Assembly: GCA_937951895.1 (NCBI GenBank)
Contig: CALFER010000102.1
Span: 1-64,000, forward strand
DNA from: an uncultured bacterium
GTDB lineage: Bacteria; CSSED10-310; CALFER01
Length of the DNA stretch: 64,000 nt
Reading direction: 5' to 3'
The translations under genes were made by a program, and so were the position numbers. The first letter of the stretch is position 1. Each line of letters starts with the position of its first letter. Positions 17,495 through 24,862 of this stretch are shown here, one piece after another. A model generated the notes under the pieces. It had not been told where the DNA came from and made no database searches. It was given only the letters and a program-made list of their open reading frames with translations.

Positions 17495-18241
17495 ATGCGA
17501 GACATCATCGAGATGTGGAAGGATACGCGGATGGTCGTTCTGACCGCTGTTTCCGCCGCCGTCTATGCCGCCACCATCATGCCGCTGAAGATCATTCCGA
17601 TCATTCCGGGCTTCACCGAAGTCCGCCCCGGAGTCGTTTTCGCCATCTTCTGCAGCTTTCTGTTCGGTCCGGCCGGTGCCTGGGGCGCGGCGTTCGGCAA
17701 CCTGATCGCCGACTTTTTCGGCACGCTCACGCTCGGATCCATCTTCGGCTTCTTCGGAAATTTTCTCTTCGGCTACATCCCATACAAAATGTTCCGTGCT
17801 CTGACATCGAGCGAACCGCTCCCGGCATCCAGAGGCCAGACGCTGAGCATCCTGACCGCCATTCTCGGCGCAGCGGCCGCCTGCACATTCATCATTGCCT
17901 GGGGCGTCGACGCGATCGGCGCGGTCCCCTTCAAAATTCTCGCACCGATCATCATGGCCAACAACTCGGCGCTCTCGGTGTTTCTCGTCCCGATCCTTCT
18001 CGCCACGCTCTACCCCCGCGTGAAAGTCTGGGGTCTGCTTTACACGAGTGTGCTGCCGGAACCCCTCACGCGGCCATCCCGCTTTGCCCGTTTCGGTGTC
18101 GCACTGACGCTGATCGGCGCGTTCGGGGGGCTTATCGCGGGGCTCGTGATCGGCTATATCCAGATCCCGCTTCCCCTGCCCCTCTCTGCAGTTCTCGCTC
18201 CGTTTCTGCTCATTCTGCTGATCGGCGCGATCCTTCTGTAA
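17495..18241 (+). CDS. ECF transporter S component (substrate-binding membrane subunit)
   Basis: This 248-residue membrane protein with six predicted helices starts at ATG behind AAAGGGGA. It contains FTEVRPGVVFAIFCSFLFGP followed by GAWGAAFGNLIADFFG, the pattern of conserved Gly/Asp positions in ECF S subunits where the vitamin sits between helices. The next two genes encode a tandem ABC ATPase and the T subunit, so the identity is strong by context. The substrate could not be assigned. It does not carry an obvious signature of the thiamin, biotin, riboflavin or cobalt subfamilies. Tight spacing (2 bp) to the ATPase implies one operon. Confidence 0.85.
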   Translation: MRDIIEMWKDTRMVVLTAVSAAVYAATIMPLKIIPIIPGFTEVRPGVVFAIFCSFLFGPAGAWGAAFGNLIADFFGTLTLGSIFGFFGNFLFGYIPYKMFRALTSSEPLPASRGQTLSILTAILGAAAACTFIIAWGVDAIGAVPFKILAPIIMANNSALSVFLVPILLATLYPRVKVWGLLYTSVLPEPLTRPSRFARFGVALTLIGAFGGLIAGLVIGYIQIPLPLPLSAVLAPFLLILLIGAILL

Positions 18242-18243
18242 AC

Positions 18244-19950
18244 ATGTCCGAAAAGCTCTCTCCGACACCCGCGATCGAACTCAGGGATGTCCATTTCACC
18301 TATCAGGGAACGCAGATGCCTGCTCTGAATGGCATCTCTCTGGCGTTCCTTCGCGGGTCCTTCACGGTGGTCATGGGACCGAGCGGCGCCGGCAAGACAA
18401 CGCTCGCGCGGTGCATCAACGGGATCGTGCCGAAGTACTACCGCGGCGATTTCTCGGGCGACGTGAGGCTCTCGGATCAATCGATCGGTGCGCGCACCGT
18501 TCCGGAAAACGCCGCCGATGTCGGTATGGTTTTTCAGGATTTCGAATCACAGATCTTTTCGACCGACATTCTGCTCGACCTGTCCTTCGGCCCGGAAAAT
18601 CTCGGACATCCCCCTGCAGACATCCTGGATCGAGCGCGGGAAATCATGCATTCACTCCATTTCGAGGGGATGTCCGACCGCGATTCGACGGCGCTCTCCG
18701 GAGGTCAGAAGCAGCGTCTCGCGATCGCCAGCGTGCTCATGATGCACACCCCCATCATCGTGCTCGACGAACCCACTACCGATCTCGATCCCCTCAGCCG
18801 CATCGAGATTCTCGAACTGCTCGCCGTCATCCGCCGTTCCGGTCGCACCGTCATCCTGATTGATCATTCACCCGAAGTCGCACTTTCCGCCGATCGGGTG
18901 ATTGTGCTCAACGCGGGTGAGGTGGTTGCGGACGGTGATCCGGTGACTGTTTTTCCGGCGATGCTTTCGATGCCGATGCCGGGGATCCGCGCCCCGCAGC
19001 TCATGGATGCCCTCCGGCGTCTCGGTATCCCGCCCTGTCCAGTGACGGTCGCGGAGACTGAGGCGCTGATCCGGAACCGGTATCGGGTCGGTTCGGCTTC
19101 GGGCACTCGGGAATCGGAATCTCGGACGGCTATCCCGGAACCAGCCATCCGTGTCGAAGGTGTCCGGTTCTCCTATTCCTCGAGCCGTGTCCTGGACGGA
19201 ATCGACTTGATGATCGGTCGTGGCGATTTCGTTGCGTTGCTCGGGAGGAACGGCTCCGGCAAGACGACGCTCGCGAAACACGTCAACGGCATTCTGACGC
19301 CGGACGAAGGTCAGGTCTGGATCGGCGGGATGCCGGTCTCCGGGATGTCGGCCGGTGACCTGGCGCGGTCGATCGGATACGTGTTTCAGAATCCCGATCA
19401 TCAGTTGTTCTGTCCGCGGATCCGCGAGGAACTCGAGTTCGGGTTGCGTCAGGGCGGCATCGACAAGTCCGAGTGGGACGGGCGAATTGAATCGGCACTT
19501 GAGGCCGTCGGTCTGACGGGACGCGAGACTGCGGATCCGTTCATGCTGACGAAGGGGGATCGGCAGCGTGTGGCGGTGGCGAGTGTGCTGGTGATGACGC
19601 CTCGGATCATCGTCCTGGATGAGCCGACCACAGGGCTGGATCATCGCGATCAGCTCGGTATGATGGCACTCATCGAACGCCTGAATCGCGAGGGTCATAC
19701 GATCGTGATGATCACGCACAGCATGACGGTTGCGATGCAGTTCGCGAAACGCATCGTGCTGATGGCGGGGGGGCGGGTCATCGGTGACGGCGACCGGTCG
19801 CTGTTCATGCGGGATGAGTTGCTCGTTGAGGCGGGATTGCGTCGCCCGCCGATTGCGGATTTGAGCGCACGGTTCGGCTGGATCGCCTCATCCGTTGAGG
19901 AGTTCGTGGCGTGTGTGCGGGAAGGCGCGTGCGGAGGTGAGCAGCCATGA
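18244..19950 (+). CDS. Fused ECF ATPase (A1-A2 tandem ABC domains)
   Basis: A 568-residue protein with two ABC nucleotide-binding domains in one chain, as in YkoD-type ATPases. Domain 1 has Walker A GPSGAGKTT (about residue 46), Q-loop VFQDFESQIFS, signature LSGGQKQR (about 151) and Walker B IIVLDEPTTD (about 171). Domain 2 has Walker A GRNGSGKTT (about 334), Q-loop VFQNPDHQLF, and Walker B IIVLDEPTTG (about 453). Its signature is LTKGDRQRV, in which LSGGQ is changed at three positions. This variant may make one ATP site weaker. The ATG at 18244 lies 2 bp after the S gene, and the stop overlaps the T gene by 4 bp. Confidence 0.93.
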   Translation: MSEKLSPTPAIELRDVHFTYQGTQMPALNGISLAFLRGSFTVVMGPSGAGKTTLARCINGIVPKYYRGDFSGDVRLSDQSIGARTVPENAADVGMVFQDFESQIFSTDILLDLSFGPENLGHPPADILDRAREIMHSLHFEGMSDRDSTALSGGQKQRLAIASVLMMHTPIIVLDEPTTDLDPLSRIEILELLAVIRRSGRTVILIDHSPEVALSADRVIVLNAGEVVADGDPVTVFPAMLSMPMPGIRAPQLMDALRRLGIPPCPVTVAETEALIRNRYRVGSASGTRESESRTAIPEPAIRVEGVRFSYSSSRVLDGIDLMIGRGDFVALLGRNGSGKTTLAKHVNGILTPDEGQVWIGGMPVSGMSAGDLARSIGYVFQNPDHQLFCPRIREELEFGLRQGGIDKSEWDGRIESALEAVGLTGRETADPFMLTKGDRQRVAVASVLVMTPRIIVLDEPTTGLDHRDQLGMMALIERLNREGHTIVMITHSMTVAMQFAKRIVLMAGGRVIGDGDRSLFMRDELLVEAGLRRPPIADLSARFGWIASSVEEFVACVREGACGGEQP

Positions 19951-20705
19951 TGACAGTTTACCGCGTGAGGCGCGGGTTTCTGCACGGTCTTTCGCCCGTC
20001 ACGAAACTGATGCTCCTGCCCGGCGTGTTCCTCCTGTCGCTCCTTTCCGATGACCCGTTCGTTCTGGCGGGTCTGACAGCCGGATTGATCGCCGTCGCGG
20101 TCGGTTCCCGATTGCATGGGCTGGTCTGGAGCAGTCGAGTGATCCTGGGGTTGTTGTTTGTCTTTCCGGCAGTGATGTGGACGTTCATGTATCAGGGTAT
20201 GAACGGTCGAGGTTTCATGGGGATTCCGGGTGCGACGACCGAGGGGGTGCTGTATGGATCGGCAATGGGGTTGCGACTCGTGGCGATGCTCGTTGCCGGA
20301 CTGTTGCTGCTGGGGTCCACGCGCGTCGAGGAAATCGCATGGGGACTGACGCGCTTCGGGTTGCCGTATCGTCTGAGTTTCGCTTTGACGCTCGCATTCC
20401 GGCTCGTGCCGCTATTCTTCGAGACGTACCGGACGATCGAGGAGGCGCAGCGTTCGAGAGGCCTCGATATCCGGCGCAGCGCGCTGGAACGGCTTCGGGG
20501 TGTCATTCCGCTCCTGATTCCGGTCTTTGTGGCGGGATTGAGGCGAACCGATCAGCTCGCGGTCGCTCTCGAGGCCAAGGGATTCGGTCGGCCCGGAAAA
20601 CGCACGTCCGTGGTGTCCCGTGTGATGCGGGCCGGGGATTGGATCGCGCTCGCGGCAACCGTTCTCCTGATCGTGTTTTTCGGGGTCGTTCGCGCCTCGC
20701 TTTAG
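19947..20705 (+). CDS. ecfT: ECF transporter T component
   Basis: This 252-residue membrane protein completes the ECF operon. About five hydrophobic helices surround a cytosolic region carrying the two Ala-Arg-Gly-type coupling motifs: EAQRSRGLDIRRS near residue 168 and ALEAKGFG near residue 205. These contact the grooves of the two ATPase domains in known ECF structures. The start ATG overlaps the ATPase stop (ATGA), typical of coupled translation. It is clearly EcfT by motifs and position. Dedicated one-S operons of this kind are generally substrate-specific (group I). Confidence 0.93.
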   Translation: MMTVYRVRRGFLHGLSPVTKLMLLPGVFLLSLLSDDPFVLAGLTAGLIAVAVGSRLHGLVWSSRVILGLLFVFPAVMWTFMYQGMNGRGFMGIPGATTEGVLYGSAMGLRLVAMLVAGLLLLGSTRVEEIAWGLTRFGLPYRLSFALTLAFRLVPLFFETYRTIEEAQRSRGLDIRRSALERLRGVIPLLIPVFVAGLRRTDQLAVALEAKGFGRPGKRTSVVSRVMRAGDWIALAATVLLIVFFGVVRASL

Positions 20706-20732
20706 CTTCTCGATGTGTGCTCAAGAAAAAGA

Positions 20733-20763
20733 TTGCCAAAGAGAGAAGATTTTATGGTAAAAT
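20733..20763 (+). promoter_or_regulatory. Extended -10 promoter for the GT2 gene
   Basis: TAAAAT at 20758-20763 is preceded by TGG, forming an extended -10. TTGCCA at 20733-20738 is a possible -35 but gives a long 19-bp spacer. It lies about 25 bp before the TTG start at 20788. Confidence 0.4.
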
Positions 20764-20787
20764 CCGATTGGCTGTGGGAGGAAGGTT

Positions 20788-21525
20788 TTGGCCATCGAAC
20801 TGAGTGTCATCATTCCTGCTTACAATGAAGCGTCGCACATCGAGACGACCATTCGTGAATCGATTGAGATGTGTGTCGACCGGAAGATTGAATTTGAGAT
20901 CATTGTTGTGGATGACGGATCGCGGGATCGGACACTGGAAGTGATCCGAGGCGCGGCGCAGAATGATTCCAGGGTGCGGGCGCTGACCAACGGCACGAAC
21001 AGGGGCAAGGGATACTCGGTTCGGCACGGGGTGATGGAATCGCGCGGCGACAGGGTGCTCTTTACGGATGTCGACCTGTCGACACCCCTTGCGGAATATG
21101 ACACGCTGTTCGGGAAACTGTCCGAAGGATACGATATCGCCATCGGATCGAGGGCACTGGCACAATCGAAGTTGACTCGAAAGCAGCCTGCATATAGAGT
21201 CTGGCTTGGCCGGCTGGCGAACAAGGCGATCCAACTGGTTGTGCCGGCTCTGCGCGGCATCCAGGATACGCAGTGCGGATTCAAGTTGTTCAGGGGTGAG
21301 GTGGCGCGCGCGGTTTTCCCGTTGCAGCGGATCGAGCGATGGGGATTCGACTTTGAGATTTTGCATATTGCGCGGAAGCATGGGTTCAAGGTTGCTGAAG
21401 TGCCGGTGGCTTGGAGCCATTCCGGCGATTCCCGGCTCCGCCTGTCGGATTATCCGAAAACGCTGATGGAGTTGTTCAGAGTCCGGATCAACGACATCAA
21501 AGGCTGCTACACGCATCTTTCCTGA
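20788..21525 (+). CDS. GT2 glycosyltransferase, dolichyl-phosphate-mannose synthase-like
   Basis: A 245-residue inverting glycosyltransferase starting at TTG behind GGGAGGAAGG. It opens ELSVIIPAYNEASHIETT, then IIVVDDGSRDRT (the first nucleotide-sugar Asp pair). GTNRGKGYSVRHGV and VLFTDVDLSTPL supply the DxD metal site, near residue 92. TQCGFKLFRGEVAR near residue 170 is the acceptor-side motif of the Dpm1/GtrB group. It lacks C-terminal membrane helices, so it is a soluble or peripheral enzyme that would transfer a hexose from a nucleotide sugar to a polyprenyl-phosphate. It is followed closely by a zinc-ribbon protein that also uses TTG. Confidence 0.9.
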   Translation: MAIELSVIIPAYNEASHIETTIRESIEMCVDRKIEFEIIVVDDGSRDRTLEVIRGAAQNDSRVRALTNGTNRGKGYSVRHGVMESRGDRVLFTDVDLSTPLAEYDTLFGKLSEGYDIAIGSRALAQSKLTRKQPAYRVWLGRLANKAIQLVVPALRGIQDTQCGFKLFRGEVARAVFPLQRIERWGFDFEILHIARKHGFKVAEVPVAWSHSGDSRLRLSDYPKTLMELFRVRINDIKGCYTHLS

Positions 21526-21577
21526 AATTCAGATCGATCGGGATCGGATGCAGATATTTTCCCATGAGGAGGCAGGT

Positions 21578-22852
21578 TTGAGTTCCAAGCGTCGTAAATT
21601 CAAGTCTGGAGGTTCGTTTCAGGGGAGTCGTGACTGGGATAACATCGGGAACCGGATCAATTCGTCCCACTCGGGCAACGGAGGGAAGGGGTACTATTTC
21701 TGCGATATCTGCGGAAGCAATGTCCCGCCTGTCGGGTCGGGCGTCCCCTTCTGTCCGCGATGCATGATCCCGATGCAGCTCATGACGGAGACCAATCCGA
21801 ATCAGCGAAAAGGCCCGCAGTCCAAACAGGCGTATGATTACTCCGCCAGAATTTTCTATCAGACCGATGGACATCCGCAGTACATCGGTTTGCCGATCGA
21901 CCATCCGGATCCTGACGATGAGGATGCGGTCCGGCATTATATGCTGAGAAAAGAGGCGGTGCGGGCGCAGAAACGGCAGCAGCAGGGCGGCGGGATGCCT
22001 CAGAATCAACCCCGCCACAACCGTTTCGCGAAACGACCGCCGCAGGGGCGTCCCGATAATCGTCAGGATTTCCGAGGTGACAACCGGTATGAAAACCGAC
22101 CGGACAACCGGTTCGATCAGCAGCCGCGACAGGACTCGAGAACGGACGGCAACCCGGACGGGCGAGACGGGCGGGACGGGCGATTGGACGGGCGATTGGA
22201 CGGGCGATTGGACGGGCGATTGGACGGGCGATTGGACAATCGCCCCGATACCCGCCAGCCCGGAGGATACCGCTCAGGCCATCCCGACCGCCCGCAGGGC
22301 CAGCGTCCTTCGAACTATCATCATCAGGGATCCGGACGACCGAATGATCAACGCTCGTTTCATCGTCGGCCCCCCTCGAATCCCTCTCAACCGACTCAGC
22401 CGACATCCGCTCCCCCGCAGTCAGCCCCTCAAACGACACAAGCCGAATTGCCGCTGAGTCTGCCGACACCTCCACCGGAACGGCCGGTTGCATACGATCC
22501 TCCAAAGATTGATCCTCCGATTGAACGGAAGATTGATCCGCCGAGTGAGTCTCGGCAGGAGGTCAGGAAGGAGCCCGTCCGGGTGGAGTCGATACCGGTG
22601 TCCGAAACGACGAAGGTGGAAGAGACGACGTCGAAGCGACCCAAACGCCGGGTGATCTCGCAGTCACAGGCTGAGGGGTTGAAAGAACCGGGTGAAGTGC
22701 CGAAAACCCGGAAACCGAGGGTAAAAACACCTTCCGGGAATGAGTCGGCCGCGGAGACGCCGGTGGCAAAGCCGAAGCCGAAACGGGTTGTTCGCAAGAA
22801 GGCGGAGCAGGGTTCCGAGGGGTCATCCGACGGGGCTCTGCCACTGTTGTGA
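21578..22852 (+). CDS. Zinc-ribbon protein with disordered Arg/Asp/Pro-rich tail
   Basis: This 424-residue protein starts at TTG (GAGGAGG at 21566-21572). An N-terminal basic patch (SSKRRKFKSGGSF) precedes a four-cysteine zinc ribbon, GYYFCDICGSNVP, then CPRCMIPM (C-x2-C-x14-C-x2-C), residues 40-65. Beyond residue 120 it is a low-complexity tail, successively Gln/Arg-rich, RLDG repeats, Pro/Gln-rich and Lys/Pro-rich, ending in KPKPKRVVRKKAEQG. Such tails are typical of RNA- or DNA-associated proteins, but no domain identifies the role. It overlaps the Nudix gene by 4 bp (GTGA), so both are co-translated. Confidence 0.7.
   Translation: MSSKRRKFKSGGSFQGSRDWDNIGNRINSSHSGNGGKGYYFCDICGSNVPPVGSGVPFCPRCMIPMQLMTETNPNQRKGPQSKQAYDYSARIFYQTDGHPQYIGLPIDHPDPDDEDAVRHYMLRKEAVRAQKRQQQGGGMPQNQPRHNRFAKRPPQGRPDNRQDFRGDNRYENRPDNRFDQQPRQDSRTDGNPDGRDGRDGRLDGRLDGRLDGRLDGRLDNRPDTRQPGGYRSGHPDRPQGQRPSNYHHQGSGRPNDQRSFHRRPPSNPSQPTQPTSAPPQSAPQTTQAELPLSLPTPPPERPVAYDPPKIDPPIERKIDPPSESRQEVRKEPVRVESIPVSETTKVEETTSKRPKRRVISQSQAEGLKEPGEVPKTRKPRVKTPSGNESAAETPVAKPKPKRVVRKKAEQGSEGSSDGALPLL
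22175..22234 (+). repeat. Five tandem copies of a 12-bp coding repeat
   Basis: The unit GACGGGCGATTG is repeated five times without mismatch, encoding D-G-R-L each time within the zinc-ribbon protein, and is preceded by imperfect copies. In-frame period and perfect identity suggest recent expansion by slippage. Confidence 0.9.
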
Positions 22853-23313
22853 TCATCAACGCGACGCTGTGTTACATCCGCCGTGCCGGCGAAACGCTCA
22901 TGATGCTTCGGAACAGGAAACCGAACGATGTGCATCGTGGAAAGTACAACGGTGTCGGCGGAAAGATGATCCCGGGTGAGACTCCCGAGGCGTGTGCCGC
23001 GAGGGAAATTTTCGAGGAAACCGGGTTGATTGTTGACGAGATGGCTCTGCGGGGCATCCTGACGTTTCCGTGTTTCGACGGGGCGAATGATTGGATTGTC
23101 TATGTGATGCTCGTGACGGGCTTTCATGGTGATCTGATCGAGTGTGCCGAGGGGGAGTTGCGGTGGATCGAGACGGACAGGCTTGAGGAGTTGCCTTTAT
23201 GGGACGGGGATCGTATCTTCCTGAAATGGCTGGACAGGCCGGGGTGGTTCTCGGGCCGATTCGACTATCGAAACGGTAATCTGATCTCGCACGAGGTCCG
23301 ATTTTATCAATAA
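22849..23313 (+). CDS. Nudix hydrolase (MutT-like)
   Basis: A 154-residue Nudix protein starting at GTG that overlaps the upstream stop codon. The Nudix box is complete: GGKMIPGETPEACAAREI followed by FEETGL (G-x5-E-x7-RE-U-x-EE-x-G-U), residues 38-60, and carries the metal-binding glutamates. NRKPNDVHRGKYNGVGGK is the same approach seen in 8-oxo-dGTP diphosphatases and related (deoxy)nucleoside triphosphatases. A role in cleaning oxidised nucleotides is plausible, but Nudix substrates are hard to assign. The C-terminal part (LKWLDRPGWFSGRFDYRNG) matches the usual MutT-like end. Confidence 0.9.
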   Translation: MIINATLCYIRRAGETLMMLRNRKPNDVHRGKYNGVGGKMIPGETPEACAAREIFEETGLIVDEMALRGILTFPCFDGANDWIVYVMLVTGFHGDLIECAEGELRWIETDRLEELPLWDGDRIFLKWLDRPGWFSGRFDYRNGNLISHEVRFYQ

Positions 23314-23357
23314 CCCGCCATGATCCGGGATGACCGGACGGCTGATAGGAGGCATGG

Positions 23358-24338
23358 ATGGCTTTCAATCTGAAGGGACGCAGTTTTCTGACATTGCTGG
23401 ATTTCACACCGCAGGAAATCCGCTTTTTGCTTGATCTTTCGCTGAAACTCAAGATGGATAAATACACCGGCGTATACGGACGGAATCTCGAGGGAAAGAA
23501 CATCGCGCTGCTGTTTGAAAAGCCCTCGACCCGGACGCGGTGTGCGTTTACGGTCGCCTGCATCGATGAAGGCGCGCATCCGGAGTATCTGGGCAAGGAC
23601 GATATTCAGATCGGCAAGAAGGAAACCGTCGCGGATACGGCGCGTGTTCTGGGACGGATGTTCGACGGCATTCAGTTCCGCGGATTCAAACATGAAACCG
23701 TGGAAACGCTGGCGAAGTATGCCGGTGTTCCGGTCTGGAACGGCTTGACCGATACCTACCATCCGACGCAGATTCTGGCGGATTTTCTCACCCTGATCGA
23801 AGAATTCGGCGGGCTGGAAGGTCTTGTGCTGGCTTACGTCGGCGACGGCCGGAACAATGTGGCGAATTCACTGATGGTCGGTTCGGCGAAAATGGGCATG
23901 GATTTCCGGATTGTCACACCCGCCGCTCTGAACCCGGATCCGAATCTGTTGAATCGGTGCCGGGAGATTGCGAAAGAGACCGGTGCATGCATTACCGTGA
24001 CCAGTGATGTGAAAGAGGGAGTTGATGGAACGGATGCGATCTACACGGACGTGTGGGCATCCATGGGCGAAGAAGACAAGATCCCCGAACGCATCGCGCT
24101 GCTCAAACCCTACCAGGTCAATCGTGCGATGATGGACGCCACCGGGAACCCGGATACCATCTTCCTGCACTGCCTGCCCGCCTTCCACAATCTCGATACC
24201 GCAACCTCGAAAAAATTCCCGGATATCTGTGAAGTGTCGGATGAGGTTTTCGAGGGACCGAAATCGCGGGTGTTCGATGAGGCGGAAAACCGTGTTCATA
24301 CGATCAAGGCCGTGATGGTCGCCACACTCGGGAAGTGA
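23358..24338 (+). CDS. argF: Ornithine carbamoyltransferase
   Basis: A 326-residue anabolic-type OTCase catalysing carbamoyl phosphate + ornithine to citrulline in arginine synthesis. It shows the carbamoyl-phosphate loop FEKPSTRTRCAF (residues 53-64), DGIQFRGF, WNGLTDTYHPTQILADF with HPTQ near residue 134, LAYVGDGRNNVANSLM, and the ornithine loop HCLPAFHN near residue 271. Length and motifs are standard. An ATG behind TAGGAGG fixes the start. No other arginine genes are in the window. A gap of 79 bp, holding a promoter, leads to the tRNA gene. Confidence 0.97.
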   Translation: MAFNLKGRSFLTLLDFTPQEIRFLLDLSLKLKMDKYTGVYGRNLEGKNIALLFEKPSTRTRCAFTVACIDEGAHPEYLGKDDIQIGKKETVADTARVLGRMFDGIQFRGFKHETVETLAKYAGVPVWNGLTDTYHPTQILADFLTLIEEFGGLEGLVLAYVGDGRNNVANSLMVGSAKMGMDFRIVTPAALNPDPNLLNRCREIAKETGACITVTSDVKEGVDGTDAIYTDVWASMGEEDKIPERIALLKPYQVNRAMMDATGNPDTIFLHCLPAFHNLDTATSKKFPDICEVSDEVFEGPKSRVFDEAENRVHTIKAVMVATLGK

Positions 24339-24376
24339 CCGCGATCGATTTCGATTCGCGCGATGACACTGGGTTC

Positions 24377-24405
24377 TTGACAGCTGGATTACGTCATGCT
24401 AGCGT
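24377..24405 (+). promoter_or_regulatory. Promoter of the tRNA gene
   Basis: Perfect -35 TTGACA (24377-24382), 17-bp spacer, and -10 TAGCGT (24400-24405) with an extended TGC directly upstream. It sits 13 bp before the tRNA 5' end, as expected for a stable RNA gene. Confidence 0.7.
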
Positions 24406-24417
24406 AATTCAGCCATC

Positions 24418-24490
24418 GGGCGCTTAGCTCAGCCGGGAGAGCACTGCTTTCACACGGCAGGGGTCAGCAGTTCGAGCCTGCTAGCGCCCA
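24418..24490 (+). tRNA. tRNA-Val (CAC)
   Basis: It folds as a 73-nt cloverleaf. The acceptor GGGCGCT pairs with AGCGCCC (24483-24489), the D-arm is GCTC/GAGC, and the anticodon stem CTGCT/GGCAG encloses TTCACAC with anticodon CAC. The T-arm is AGCAG-TTCGAGC-CTGCT, with discriminator A. The CCA end is not encoded. The anticodon reads GUG valine codons. Confidence 0.93.
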
Positions 24491-24496
24491 TTTTTC

Positions 24497-24531
24497 ACCG
24501 CCGTCTGACTGTTTGAGACGGCGGTTTTTTT
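24497..24531 (+). terminator. Strong intrinsic terminator after the tRNA
   Basis: ACCGCCGTCT and AGACGGCGGT form a perfect 10-bp GC-rich stem with a 9-nt loop, followed by seven T residues. It lies 6 nt after the mature tRNA 3' end. Confidence 0.93.
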
Positions 24532-24535
24532 GTGG

Positions 24536-24566
24536 TTGGACGATTTCTTTCATAATCGTGTATAAT
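24536..24566 (+). promoter_or_regulatory. Possible promoter of the symporter-sensor operon
   Basis: A perfect -10 TATAAT (24561-24566) with TTGGAC (24536-24541) at a long 19-bp spacing. It directly follows the tRNA terminator and precedes the small membrane protein at 24635. Confidence 0.45.
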
Positions 24567-24634
24567 CAGATACATGGCTTGTTCCGAGGGACGAACTGCG
24601 GCCAAGCTGTTTCGTCAGAGCGGTGGGAGGATCG

Positions 24635-24850
24635 ATGGGGGGTCAGCCGGAAAACACTCGCGGTATCCTGTTCTGTCTGTTCTGCCTGTTCATCCTTCTC
24701 CTGAATTGGCCGATTCTGACAATCTTTGGCTTCTCAGGCCTGTATGCTCTCTTCGTCTACCTGATCTCCTGCTGGTTCATTCTGACTGTTGTCGTATTTC
24801 TGTGTGATCGGATCAACAGAAAACGGGATGGAAATGGCGGATGTTCATGA
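24635..24850 (+). CDS. Small two-TM protein upstream of the symporter-sensor (CbrX-like position)
   Basis: A 71-residue protein starting at the ATG behind GGGAGG. It has two hydrophobic helices, GILFCLFCLFILLLNWPIL and LYALFVYLISCWFILTVVVF, joined by FGFSG, and ends in a basic tail (CDRINRKRDGNGG). Small proteins of this layout often precede genes for SLC5-type symporter sensors; CbrX before CbrA is the known example. The gene is 12 bp from the giant symporter-HD-GYP gene and may assist its membrane insertion or activity. The analogy is by position and topology, since no close family signature could be confirmed. Confidence 0.65.
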   Translation: MGGQPENTRGILFCLFCLFILLLNWPILTIFGFSGLYALFVYLISCWFILTVVVFLCDRINRKRDGNGGCS

Positions 24851-24862
24851 GCGGGGTGGTGA

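Noticed and set aside
18868..19719. 283-codon minus-strand open frame across the ECF ATPase
   Set aside because: The ABC motifs on the plus strand are unambiguous. This is a shadow frame.
22175..22234. CRISPR-like array
   Set aside because: The repeats are contiguous 12-mers without spacers and stay in frame with the protein, so this is a coding tandem repeat.
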